Source: Actinomadura atramentaria DSM 43919 | GTDB lineage: Bacteria; Actinomycetota; Actinomycetes; Streptosporangiales; Streptosporangiaceae | Reading direction: 5' to 3' | DNA: 64,000 nucleotides | Assembly: GCF_000381885.1 (NCBI RefSeq) | Contig: NZ_KB907215.1 | Coordinates: forward strand, 178,454 to 242,453 | Shown: one piece after another, positions 51,225 to 59,025 of the stretch | Numbering within the stretch: the stretch's first letter is position 1 | Layout of the letters: each line of letters starts with the position of its first letter | Notes under the pieces: generated by a model | Database searches by the model: none | What the model was told of the DNA's origin: nothing | Seen by the model: only the letters and a program-made list of their open reading frames with translations | Made by a program: the position numbers and the translations under genes

Positions 51225-52442
51225 ATGAGGTGGACGGCGATCGCCGCGCTGATCGGCTGCGCGGCCCCGCTCGTCGCGGCGCCGGCGGCGCAGGCCGCGC
51301 CGCGCGCGCCCGCCAACTGCTCTCCCGAGCAGGGCGCGTACAGCAAGGCGCAGCTCGCCCAGGAGCCCGAACCGTGGTGGCTGGAGACGCTGAACGTCAA
51401 GGCCGCGCACGAGAAGGCCACCGGCCGGGGCGTCACCGTCGCCGTCGTCGACAGCGGCGTCAACGCCGCGAACCCGCAGCTCGCCGGGCAGGTGCTGCCC
51501 GCCGTGGACGTCACGCGGACCGGCGCGGCCGACTGCGTCGGGCACGGCACCGAGGTCGCGGGGCTGATCGCGGCCAAGCGCGGCGTCACCCCGTTCTACG
51601 GCGTCGCGCCGGACGCGAAGATCCTGCCGATCAAGTTCGCGGCGCAGTCCACGGGCGTCGACAGCGGCCTGGTCGCCAAGGCGATCGACCAGGCGGTGGC
51701 CAAGCACGCGGACGTCATCAACATCTCCACGCAGTCGATCGGCGACGACCCCCGGCTGCGCGCGGCCGTGAAGCTCGCGCTGGACCGGGGCATCCCGGTC
51801 GTCGCGGCGGCGGGCAACCTGGACCGCAAGCGCGGCGACGTGCCCGAGCTGATGTACCCGGGCGGCTACCCGGGCGTGATCACGGTCGGCGCGGTGGACC
51901 GGACGGGCTCCATCACGCAGTTCTCCAACCCGAAGACGCCCGTCACGGTCATCGCGCCCGGCAAGGACATCATCACGACGTCGGCGGACGGCCACTACAT
52001 CGCCAAGGACGGCACGAGCTTCGCCGCGCCGATCGTCGCGGGCGTCGTCGCGCTCATCAAGCAGGCGTACCCCGACCTCACGCCCGGCCAGATCAGGGCG
52101 CGGCTGGAGCGCACCGCCGACGGCGGCAAGGGCGCGGGCAGCGGCAGCGGCATGGTGAACCCGTACGAGGCGGTCACCGCGGTCCTGCCGTCCGGCGACG
52201 GGCCGGCGGGCGGCGGCACGACGGGCGCGGGCGCGGGCACCCCGGTGCAGGTCATCGGCCCGGACAAGGTGGACGCGACGGCGCGCGGCATCGCGTTCGG
52301 CATCGCGGGCGGCGGCATCGGCCTCGCCGGGGTCGTCGTCGCGGTCGGCCTCGTCCTGCCGCTCGGGCGGCGGCGCGGCTGGCGGCCGGGCCGGGCCGTC
52401 ATCGCCGACGAGGCGGCGGCGCACGAGTCCCGCTTCCGCTGA
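51225..52442 (+). CDS. mycP: Second mycosin-type subtilisin-like membrane protease
   Basis: ATG 51225 has AGGAGG eight bases upstream; a GTG two codons earlier is too close to it. The 405-aa product has a signal peptide (to about 25), an S8 domain with Asp76 (VVDSGVN), His108 (GHGTEVAG) and Ser265 (DGTSFAAP), and a C-terminal TM helix (about 345-370) with a short basic tail. Unlike the mycosin at 25274-26602, its active-site neighbourhoods are fully canonical and it lacks the Pro/Gln tail. It is divergent from the duplicated ETPPWD cassette and may process its products. Confidence 0.92.
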   Translation: MRWTAIAALIGCAAPLVAAPAAQAAPRAPANCSPEQGAYSKAQLAQEPEPWWLETLNVKAAHEKATGRGVTVAVVDSGVNAANPQLAGQVLPAVDVTRTGAADCVGHGTEVAGLIAAKRGVTPFYGVAPDAKILPIKFAAQSTGVDSGLVAKAIDQAVAKHADVINISTQSIGDDPRLRAAVKLALDRGIPVVAAAGNLDRKRGDVPELMYPGGYPGVITVGAVDRTGSITQFSNPKTPVTVIAPGKDIITTSADGHYIAKDGTSFAAPIVAGVVALIKQAYPDLTPGQIRARLERTADGGKGAGSGSGMVNPYEAVTAVLPSGDGPAGGGTTGAGAGTPVQVIGPDKVDATARGIAFGIAGGGIGLAGVVVAVGLVLPLGRRRGWRPGRAVIADEAAAHESRFR

Positions 52443-52597
52443 TCGGCGGCGACCGGTGCTCGCGGACCGGCCGGTCGGACACGTCGCCCGCGCGCTGACG
52501 ACAGCCAAGCGACGATTCAGCCCGAACGCCGCCCCAAGTGGCTAAAACCTGCCATTTCATTGCCCCCACGCCGGACCGGCCAGTAGCGTCCCGGCGC

Positions 52598-52927
52598 ATG
52601 GCCAACCCCAGAAGAGCCCTCAACCTCACCGTGGCCGCCGCCATCGCGCTCGGCGGCGTCCTCAGCTCGGCGGCGAGCTGCACCTCGCACACCTGCGTGA
52701 ACGGGTCCTGCACCGTCACGTTCAAGGACGGCGCGGGCGCGACGACGCTCGACTCGCTCGGCGACGCCTCGGTCGAGGTCCAGGCCGTCCAGGGAACGCA
52801 GGCGCAGATCCGCGTGAACAGCGACCAGGGAATCGTCGCGCAGGGCCAGACGCAGCAGATCGGCCCGTTCCGCGTGACCGCCGAGAAGGTCACCGACCAC
52901 GAGGTGAAGCTGAAGATCTCCCGCTGA
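52598..52927 (+). CDS. Small exported protein, possible lipoprotein
   Basis: ATG 52598 (MANPRRALNLTVAAAIALGG) begins a signal sequence followed by SSAASC with Cys28 as possible lipid site, though the lipobox is weak. The remaining 80 residues are beta-rich (TCVNGSCTVTFKDG, QQIGPFRVTAEKV) with two further cysteines that may bond. Family not recognised. Probably monocistronic, ended by the hairpin at 52943. Confidence 0.7.
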   Translation: MANPRRALNLTVAAAIALGGVLSSAASCTSHTCVNGSCTVTFKDGAGATTLDSLGDASVEVQAVQGTQAQIRVNSDQGIVAQGQTQQIGPFRVTAEKVTDHEVKLKISR

Positions 52928-52942
52928 CCCCGGGAACGCGAA

Positions 52943-52972
52943 GGGCCCCGTCCTCCGGAGAGGACGGGGCCC
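52943..52972. terminator. 13-bp bidirectional hairpin terminator
   Basis: GGGCCCCGTCCTC (52943-52955) pairs perfectly with 52960-52972 across a CGGA tetraloop, between two convergent genes. Confidence 0.9.
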
Positions 52973-52991
52973 GATGCCTCGCGGCGGCGGA

Positions 52992-53300
52992 TCAGATGGC
53001 GACCTGCAGGGCCGCCACCTCCCCGGTCTTGGCGGTGACGGCGTTGTCCACGCTCACGCCGCCGGCGGCCAGCACGCGCACGGTCCAGTCGCCGTCGGCG
53101 GCGAAGAACCGGAACACGCCCTCGTCGCCGGTGACGACCTCGGCGGTGAACTCACCGGTCGAGTCGAGCAGGCGGGCGTAGGCACTGGAGACGGGAACCC
53201 CGTCGCGCGTGACGGTGCCCTGGATGACGGCCTCGTTGTTCAGGTCGACGGTCGCAGGAAGGTGCGCCGTCTGCGCGGGCGCTGCGCAACCCTGAGTCAT
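52992..53300 (-). CDS. sseC: DUF1416 protein (SseC-like)
   Basis: A 102-aa protein with the DUF1416 opening MTQGCAAPAQTAHLPATVDL and body EAVIQGTVTRDGVPVSSAYARL, a transthyretin-like beta sandwich. In mycobacteria and Streptomyces the gene (sseC) follows the thiosulfate sulfurtransferase gene, as here. It is thought to act with the rhodanese in sulfur transfer; the mechanism is not established. Last gene of the leader-DUF4395-sseA-sseC operon, 65 bases after sseA. Confidence 0.93.
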   Translation of the reverse strand: MTQGCAAPAQTAHLPATVDLNNEAVIQGTVTRDGVPVSSAYARLLDSTGEFTAEVVTGDEGVFRFFAADGDWTVRVLAAGGVSVDNAVTAKTGEVAALQVAI

Positions 53301-53365
53301 GACGTTTCTCCTTCTCCGCCTGGCACGGCGGGACGAACTCCGCTGGGACGCGGGGAAAAGGGGTG

Positions 53366-54205
53366 TTACTTGGGCTCGCCGAGCTCGATCGGCACACCGA
53401 CCAGCGAGCCGTACTCGGTCCAGGAGCCGTCGTAGTTCTTGACGTTCTCCAGGCCGAGCAGCTCGCGCAGCGCGAACCAGGTGTGCGACGAGCGCTCACC
53501 GATCCGGCAGTACGCGATGGTGTCCTTGCCGAGGTCCACGCCCGCCTCGGTGTAGAGGGCGCGCAGCTCGTCGTTGGACTTGAAGGTGCCGTCGTCGTTC
53601 GCGGCCTTGGACCACGGGATGCTGCGCGCGGTCGGGACGTGCCCGGCGCGCTGCGACTGCTCCTGCGGCAGGTGCGCCGGCGCGAGCAGCTTGCCGCTGA
53701 ACTCGTCGGGCGAGCGGACGTCGATCAGGTTCTGCTTGCCGATCGCGTCCACGACCTCGTCGCGGAAGGCGCGGATGGACAGGTCCTGGTCCTTGGCCTG
53801 GTACTGGGTGGCCGGCCGGCTCGGGACGTCCTCGACGAGCTCGCGGGAGTCCAGCTCCCACTTCTTGCGGCCGCCGTCGAGGAGCTGCACCTTCTCGTGG
53901 CCGTAGAGCTTGAAGTACCAGTAGGCGTAGGCCGCGAACCAGTTGTTGTTGCCGCCGTAGAGGATCACCAGGTCGTCGTTGGCGATGCCCTTCGAGGACA
54001 GGAGCTGCTCGAAGCCCGTCTTGTCGACGAAGTCGCGGCGGACCGGGTCCTGCAGCTCGGTCTTCCAGTCGATCTTCACGGCGCCGCGGATGTGGCCCTT
54101 GTCGTAGGCGGAGACGTCCTCATCGACCTCGACCAGGACCAGGCCCGGGTCGTCGAGGTGGGCGTCCACCCAGTCGGCGTCCACCAGGACGTCGGAGCGG
54201 CTCAT
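53366..54205 (-). CDS. sseA: Thiosulfate sulfurtransferase (two-domain rhodanese)
   Basis: A 279-aa two-domain rhodanese. The C-terminal domain has the active-site loop CRIGERSS with persulfide Cys233; the N-terminal domain has YGGNNNWFA and lacks a cysteine, as usual. It transfers sulfane sulfur from thiosulfate to cyanide or thiol acceptors and is often annotated CysA in Streptomyces and mycobacteria. Its ATG overlaps the DUF4395 stop (ATGA), so the two are coupled. The upstream cysteine leader suggests regulation by sulfur status. Confidence 0.95.
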   Translation of the reverse strand: MSRSDVLVDADWVDAHLDDPGLVLVEVDEDVSAYDKGHIRGAVKIDWKTELQDPVRRDFVDKTGFEQLLSSKGIANDDLVILYGGNNNWFAAYAYWYFKLYGHEKVQLLDGGRKKWELDSRELVEDVPSRPATQYQAKDQDLSIRAFRDEVVDAIGKQNLIDVRSPDEFSGKLLAPAHLPQEQSQRAGHVPTARSIPWSKAANDDGTFKSNDELRALYTEAGVDLGKDTIAYCRIGERSSHTWFALRELLGLENVKNYDGSWTEYGSLVGVPIELGEPK

Positions 54206-54639
54206 GCGGGAACCTCCCTGTTGGAGTGATTCTTCGTGGTGATACGGCGGATCAGCAGGTACGTCTCGCAGCCGAGGCAGAACCCGAACGCGGCGTTCAG
54301 GAAGGCGGCCCCGAGGGCGAGGGCGGTGGCGAGGGTGCCGAGCCAGGAAATCCCGAGTGCGTATCCGACCGTGCCGGTCAGCGCGAAGACGAGTCCGACG
54401 CCCTGGGCGAACCTGGGCGGCCGGGCGTCCTCCGTCTCCGCGGGCGGCCCCAGGCGGGGCCGGACCAGCAGTCTGAAGACCAGTCCGTACGGGGCGAACC
54501 GCAGACCGAAGATCGTCGGAAGTGCGAACACCAGGGCCTGAGCGGCGAGCAGCACCGGATTCCCGTTCACCAGGACGGCGATGAGGACGACCGACGTCAC
54601 GGCGGCGGCGAAGCGCTGCCCGCGCGGATCGACCTGCAT
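54202..54639 (-). CDS. DUF4395 membrane protein
   Basis: A 145-aa protein with four hydrophobic helices and the family signature NAAFGFCLGCETYLL near the C-terminus; the two cysteines three residues apart suggest thiol or metal chemistry. DUF4395 genes commonly accompany rhodanese and thioredoxin genes, consistent with sulfur-compound handling at the membrane. GGGAG lies six bases before ATG 54639. Translationally coupled to sseA. Confidence 0.9.
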   Translation of the reverse strand: MQVDPRGQRFAAAVTSVVLIAVLVNGNPVLLAAQALVFALPTIFGLRFAPYGLVFRLLVRPRLGPPAETEDARPPRFAQGVGLVFALTGTVGYALGISWLGTLATALALGAAFLNAAFGFCLGCETYLLIRRITTKNHSNREVPA

Positions 54640-54684
54640 CAGTGACTCCCGGCGCGGTAGGAGGTGCGTACTTTTCGTTCTCCG

Positions 54685-54703
54685 CCGCCCGGCATGCGGG
54701 CGG
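54685..54703 (-). promoter_or_regulatory. Hairpin between cysteine leader and DUF4395 gene
   Basis: CCGCCCG (54685-54691) pairs with CGGGCGG (54697-54703) across GCATG. It lies between the leader stop and the first structural gene, where an attenuation structure would act. No U-tract follows in the leftward direction. Confidence 0.4.
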
Positions 54704-54748
54704 ATGTCGGCGAAGGGCGAGGTGCTCGGGGGTGGCGGGCTCGAAGCC

Positions 54749-54814
54749 TCAGGCCATACGACAGAGCGAGGCGGCCACGCGGCAGAAGTCGACCGCGCGA
54801 CGCTTCGTGAGCAT
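54749..54814 (-). CDS. Short cysteine-containing leader peptide
   Basis: ATG 54814 encodes 21 residues, MLTKRRAVDFCRVAASLCRM then Ala, and a stop. A GTG seven codons earlier is an alternative start. The pattern (basic start, VDxCRVAxxLCR) matches the short 'putative leader peptide' ORFs upstream of sulfur genes in Streptomyces. In mycobacteria, cysteine-rich leader ORFs are known to act as cysteine-responsive attenuators. Here it precedes DUF4395-sseA-sseC by 109 bases, so cysteine-dependent control of that operon is inferred. Confidence 0.7.
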   Translation of the reverse strand: MLTKRRAVDFCRVAASLCRMA

Positions 54815-54942
54815 CTGCTCTGTCCAGTAACGCACGAGCACGATGGTAAGCCGACAAACGGGACTCTGTCACTTCCATCTCAGCATCCGAGCAGAAGATC
54901 TTGGACTTCTCCCAGGTCAGCGGGCGCCGACTCACGGCCGTC

Positions 54943-55368
54943 TCACTGGATGGCCACACCCAGGGCGGCGATGACGTCGGCCTTGCGGGGCTGGCCGGCG
55001 GCTCGGCGGACGATGTTCCCGGCCGCGTCGAGCACCAGGACGGTCGGCGTGCGGAGCACGTTGAGGCGGCGGACGAGGTCGAGGTGCTCCTCGGCGTCGA
55101 GTTCGACGTGCGCGACGCCGTCGACCATCTCCGCGACCTCCCCGAGGACGCGGCGCGTCGCGCGGCACGGCGCGCAGAACGCGCTGGAGAACTGCACGAG
55201 CGTGGCGCGCTCCCCCAGTTCGGCCCCGAGGTCGGCGGCGGCGACGCGGTCAGCGGGCACGGCTCCTCTTCCCGTCCGTTCGCGGAGCACGCCGTCGCGG
55301 CGGCGGCGCACCAGTCCGAAGACCGTGGCGGCCGCCAGCACGGCGCACGCCACGACGAGTCCCGTCAT
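54943..55368 (-). CDS. Membrane-anchored thioredoxin-like protein
   Basis: A 141-aa protein with an N-terminal membrane anchor (about 2-20) and a thioredoxin fold whose active site is FCAPCRATRR (Cys65, Cys68), with cis-Pro in RTPTVLVLDAAG. It is probably a thiol-disulfide oxidoreductase. The basic RRRR directly after the anchor would, by the positive-inside rule, place the catalytic domain in the cytoplasm, which is not settled. Located just upstream of the sulfur operon on the same strand. Confidence 0.88.
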   Translation of the reverse strand: MTGLVVACAVLAAATVFGLVRRRRDGVLRERTGRGAVPADRVAAADLGAELGERATLVQFSSAFCAPCRATRRVLGEVAEMVDGVAHVELDAEEHLDLVRRLNVLRTPTVLVLDAAGNIVRRAAGQPRKADVIAALGVAIQ

Positions 55369-55428
55369 GCCCGGTGCAACCCCTCAACGAATCGGGATGT
55401 TCCCGACAAGAAGGGTATGCAACCGAGG

Positions 55429-56121
55429 TCAGGGGGCCTGCTTCTCCACCTCGGACAGGTTCACGTGGTAGGCCGTCGCCGACACCCGCAGCCCCTCCGG
55501 CGTCACCTTGACGCCGCTGATCCGCGACCCGACGGGCAGGTTCGTGACCGGCACCGTCCAGCTCAGCGCGGCGACCGGGATCTGCAGCGAGCTGTTCCCG
55601 AACGACACCGGCGTGATCACGATGCCCTTGTCGGTCGCCTTCAGCTTGACCGTCGCGTCGCCGGTGAGGCGGAAGCCGAGGACCTCGCCCTGGAGGTCCA
55701 TCTTCAGCTTGTCGCCCTCGGGCTTCATGCCGGTGACCTCCTTCGGCGCCTCCTTCCGGATCGCCGCGTACGGGATCACCGCCGACGCCGTGGCCTTGTC
55801 CGCGACGATGTTGCTGGCGTTGCCCGCCGCCAGCTCGTCCAGCGAGGCGTGGACGTCCTCCATGTCCACCGTCACGTCCGAGACCGTGACGCCCTCCTGC
55901 GTCCAGTCGCCGATCTTCACCTCGATGTGGCCGTACTTCCCGCCGACCGCCTGGGTGAGGAACGGGATGCCGTGGATGGTCGCGTCCGGCGGCGACGACA
56001 GGTTGTACTCGGCCTGCACCCGGTCGCTGATCTGGTCCTCGGCGACATGGACGCCGACGCGGTCGGCCGCGACCAGCCCGATCACGACCAGGACCAGCAG
56101 GACCAGCAGGAACTTGCGCAT
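55429..56121 (-). CDS. LmeA-like (DUF2993) phospholipid-binding protein
   Basis: ATG 56121 with AGGAG four bases upstream. The 230-aa product has a signal/anchor (MRKFLLVLLVLVVIGLVAAD) followed by the DUF2993 domain: RVQAEYNLSSPPDATIHGIP, FLTQAVGGKYGHIEVKI and SAVIPYAAIR. The mycobacterial member LmeA binds phospholipid and supports lipomannan elongation in the periplasm. Probably monocistronic or read with the thioredoxin-like gene 60 bases downstream. Confidence 0.9.
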   Translation of the reverse strand: MRKFLLVLLVLVVIGLVAADRVGVHVAEDQISDRVQAEYNLSSPPDATIHGIPFLTQAVGGKYGHIEVKIGDWTQEGVTVSDVTVDMEDVHASLDELAAGNASNIVADKATASAVIPYAAIRKEAPKEVTGMKPEGDKLKMDLQGEVLGFRLTGDATVKLKATDKGIVITPVSFGNSSLQIPVAALSWTVPVTNLPVGSRISGVKVTPEGLRVSATAYHVNLSEVEKQAP

Positions 56122-56286
56122 GACTCTCCTCGGGGCTGTGTGTCCTCGGGGGGACGGCGGCGCTGGTCGCCACACCCTATGCGCGGCGTCCGGCGGGGGG
56201 CGTCACCCCGGAGACTGAGACGCGGCGGGCCGCGATGGGTTCGCGGGACCATTCCGGTGTGACGTCGGCCACCCGCGGACGGGCGG

Positions 56287-56547
56287 TCAGCCGCCCGCGA
56301 ACGGCGGCAGCACCTCCACGACGCCGCCCTCCGGCAGCACCACCGACGCGTGCGGCCGGGAACCGACCGGGTCGCCGTCCACCAGGAAGGAGCTGCGCGC
56401 CACGACGCGCGCGAAGACGTCGTCCCGCCCGGCGCGGCGGGCCGCGGCGGCGAGCGCGTCCGCGAGCGTGGCGGCGTCGTAGGGCTCCTCCGCCGTGCCC
56501 GCCGCGGCCTTCGCCGCCGCCCAGTACCGGATCGTTCCGCTGGCCAT
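56287..56547 (-). CDS. MoaD/ThiS-family sulfur-carrier-like protein
   Basis: ATG 56547 (MASGTIRYWAAAKAAAG) yields an 86-aa ubiquitin-fold protein ending PPFAGG, the C-terminal Gly-Gly that is adenylated and thiocarboxylated in MoaD and ThiS. It could serve molybdopterin, thiamine or another sulfur-transfer route; no cognate E1-like or MoaE gene is in the window. Neighbours include sulfur genes and glnR. Confidence 0.88.
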   Translation of the reverse strand: MASGTIRYWAAAKAAAGTAEEPYDAATLADALAAAARRAGRDDVFARVVARSSFLVDGDPVGSRPHASVVLPEGGVVEVLPPFAGG

Positions 56548-56783
56548 GATCACAGGATCTCATCCCGGTGGCCGGGTGACGGCCGGGTGACCTCAATCGG
56601 AATGCACCCCATTGCCCGGATGGGGCGCTCGGATATGCTCGGGGCTGAGGTGTCCGGGCGATGAGGCCACGGAGTTCATCCGCGGCCTCGACACGGCCAC
56701 CCCGCCTCGCGCCGAGTGCCACGCGTGCCGGGCCGAGGATGAGCCGCCCGGACGCCACGTCCTTCACGGCGAGGAGGCGGCAC

Positions 56784-57500
56784 TTGAGCAGCTTGCTCTT
56801 GCTGACCAACGCACTGGAACCTTCCGACGAGGTCCTGCCCGCGCTGGGCCTGCTCCTGCACTCGGTGCGGGTGGCCCCGGCGGAGGGCTCGGCGCTGATC
56901 GACGCACCGCCCGCCGACGTCCTGCTGGTGGACGCCCGCCGCGACCTGGTCCAGGCCAAGAGCCTGTGCCGGCTGCTGCGCACGACCGGACTGGACTGCC
57001 CGCTGCTGGCGATCGTCACCGAGGGCGGCCTGGCCGCCCTCAGCCCCGAATGGGGTCTGGACGACGTGCTGCTGCAGTCGGCGGGCCCGGCCGAGGTCGA
57101 GGCGCGGCTGCGGCTCGCGGTCGGCCGCGCGGCGGCGGTCGGCGAGGCCGAGGACGTGCCGGGCGAGATCCGCAGCGGCGAACTGACGATCGACGAGGCC
57201 ACCTACACCGCGCGGCTGCGCGGCCGGGTCCTCGACCTCACCTTCAAGGAGTTCGAGCTCCTGAAGTACCTGGCGCAGCATCCCGGCCGGGTCTTCACGC
57301 GCGCGCAGCTCCTCCAGGAGGTGTGGGGCTACGACTACTTCGGCGGCACCCGGACCGTGGACGTCCACGTCCGGCGGCTGCGGGCCAAGCTCGGCGCGGA
57401 GTACGAGTCGCTGATCGGCACGGTGCGCAACGTGGGCTACCGGTTCGTCCCGGACCACCGGCCGGGCGAGGCGGAGGAGGCGACTCCGGTCGCGACCTGA
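56784..57500 (+). CDS. glnR: Nitrogen regulator GlnR (atypical OmpR-type response regulator)
   Basis: TTG 56784 with GGAGG six bases upstream gives 238 residues beginning MSSLLLLTNALEPS, the characteristic GlnR start. The receiver domain (LLVDARRDLVQ) lacks the full acidic pocket, as in known GlnR, which works without phosphorylation. The C-terminal wHTH (RVLDLTFKEFELLKYLAQHP, EVWGYDYFGGTRTVDVHVRR) is nearly identical in pattern to Streptomyces GlnR. It globally controls ammonium assimilation genes. As I recall, glnR also lies near pst and mshD in Streptomyces, and a strong terminator follows here. Confidence 0.93.
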   Translation: MSSLLLLTNALEPSDEVLPALGLLLHSVRVAPAEGSALIDAPPADVLLVDARRDLVQAKSLCRLLRTTGLDCPLLAIVTEGGLAALSPEWGLDDVLLQSAGPAEVEARLRLAVGRAAAVGEAEDVPGEIRSGELTIDEATYTARLRGRVLDLTFKEFELLKYLAQHPGRVFTRAQLLQEVWGYDYFGGTRTVDVHVRRLRAKLGAEYESLIGTVRNVGYRFVPDHRPGEAEEATPVAT

Positions 57501-57501
57501 C

Positions 57502-57541
57502 GCGGACCCGCGGTCCGGGTCGGCCCGGACCGCCGGTCCGC
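57502..57541 (+). terminator. Strong two-tier hairpin terminator after glnR
   Basis: GCGGTCCGGG (57510-57519) and CCCGGACCGC (57524-57533) close a TCGG tetraloop, and the outer arms 57502-57508 and 57535-57541 add seven more pairs. It starts directly after the glnR stop. Confidence 0.9.
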
Positions 57542-57619
57542 GGTCCCGGAACGGTCCATCGCCGTCCCGGCGGCGAACGACGCCCTGACGGGGGTTGGTT
57601 CTCGGTCCCTGCGGCTCGG

Positions 57620-57945
57620 CGACGGCCTTCTCGCGGCGTCGGCCCTGAGCTCCCGGACGCGCTTCTCGCGGCGCGGTCCCAAGCTCCCGGACGCGTTCTC
57701 GTGGCGCGGCCCTGAGCTTCCGGACGCGCTTGTCGCGGCGCAGCCCTGGGCTCCCGGACGCGCTTCTCGCGGCGCAGCCCTGGGCTCCCGGACGCGCTTC
57801 TCGCGGCGCAGCCCTGGGCTCCCGGACGCGCTTGTCGCGGCGCAGCCCTGGGCTCCCGGACGCGCTTGTCGCGGCGCAGCCCTGGGCTCCCGGACGCGCT
57901 TCTCGCGGCGCGGCCCTGATCTTTCGGACGCGCGCGGCCGTGCGC
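57620..57945. repeat. 34-bp tandem repeat array between glnR and pstB
   Basis: CGGACGCG recurs at 57654, 57688, 57721, 57755, 57789, 57823, 57857, 57891 and 57925, that is every 34 bases with a single 33-base step. A degenerate copy precedes these. The consensus unit contains CGCGCTTCTCGCG and AGCCCTGGGCT, each self-complementary. A 34-bp period is not a codon multiple, so this is non-coding. The flanks (57542-57620 and 57946-58214) are more degenerate and hold no gene. Confidence 0.92.
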
Positions 57946-58214
57946 GACAAGCGGCGAGGACACCCCGCGCGGCCCTGCTTCCCGACGCGTCCCCGACACG
58001 CGCGGCGAAGCCGTGCGTCCTCAGCGACACGCGCGCTTCAGAAGCGCAGCCGTGCGTCTCGCGGCAGCCGCCTTCTAAGGATGCGGCTTGGGTTTCCGAA
58101 GCGCGCAGCCTCGTGGCGCGGGCACCGCACGCGGTCCTGCTTCCCCGGCCCGCCCGGCGCTGGCTTCTCCGCGCGCGGCGGAGCCGTGCGCCTTTCGTTT
58201 CGCGGCGCGGCGGG

Positions 58215-58991
58215 TCAGCCGAAGCGGCCGGTGATGTAGTCCTCGGTCGCCTGCTCCTGCGGCTTGGTGAAGATCGTGCTGGTGTCGTCGATCTCGATGA
58301 GCTTGCCGGGCTTGCCCGTCCCGGCGATGTTGAAGAAGGCGGTGCGGTCGCTGACGCGCGCCGCCTGCTGCATGTTGTGGGTCACGATGACGATCGTGAA
58401 CTGGTTCTTCAGCTTGGCCACCAAGTCCTCGATGGCGAGCGTGGAGATCGGGTCGAGCGCGGAGCACGGCTCGTCCATCAGCAGCACCTGCGGCTGGACG
58501 GCGATGGCGCGCGCGATGCAGAGCCGCTGCTGCTGCCCGCCGGACAGGCCCGCGCCGGGCTTGCCGAGCCGGTCCTTGACCTCGTTCCACAGGTTGGCGT
58601 CGCGCAGCGACTCCTCGACGACGTCGTCGAGCTTGGACTTGCCGCGCACGCCGTTCAGCCGGAGCCCGGCGGCGACGTTCTCGTAGATCGACATCGTGGG
58701 GAACGGGTTGGGCCGCTGGAAGACCATCCCGACCGTCCGCCGCACCGCGACCGGGTCCACGGACGGGCCGTACAGGTCGTCGTCGTCCAGCATGACCTTG
58801 CCCTCGACGCGCGCGCCGGGAATGACCTCGTGCATCCGGTTGAGCGTCCGCAGGAAGGTGGACTTGCCGCAGCCGGACGGGCCGATGAACGCCGTCACCG
58901 AGCGCGGCTCGATCGTCATCGAGATGTCCTCGATGGCGAGGGTGCCGCCGTAGTAGGCGTGCAGCCCGGAGACTTCGATCCGCTTGGCCAT
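58215..58991 (-). CDS. pstB: Phosphate ABC transporter ATP-binding protein PstB
   Basis: A 258-aa ABC ATPase of exact PstB length with Walker A GPSGCGKS (37-44), Q-loop VFQRPNPFP, signature LSGGQQQR (149-156), Walker B LLMDEPCSALD and H-loop THNMQQAARVSD. The MVFQRPNPFPTMSIYENV block is diagnostic for PstB. It energises uptake of inorganic phosphate through PstAC. Last gene of pstSCAB. Confidence 0.97.
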   Translation of the reverse strand: MAKRIEVSGLHAYYGGTLAIEDISMTIEPRSVTAFIGPSGCGKSTFLRTLNRMHEVIPGARVEGKVMLDDDDLYGPSVDPVAVRRTVGMVFQRPNPFPTMSIYENVAAGLRLNGVRGKSKLDDVVEESLRDANLWNEVKDRLGKPGAGLSGGQQQRLCIARAIAVQPQVLLMDEPCSALDPISTLAIEDLVAKLKNQFTIVIVTHNMQQAARVSDRTAFFNIAGTGKPGKLIEIDDTSTIFTKPQEQATEDYITGRFG

Positions 58992-59025
58992 GGGGGTGGG
59001 ACTCCTGTTCGGTGGGCTCGGGTGG

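Noticed and set aside
57620..57945. CRISPR array
   Set aside because: Units are directly tandem with no unique spacers and no cas genes nearby.
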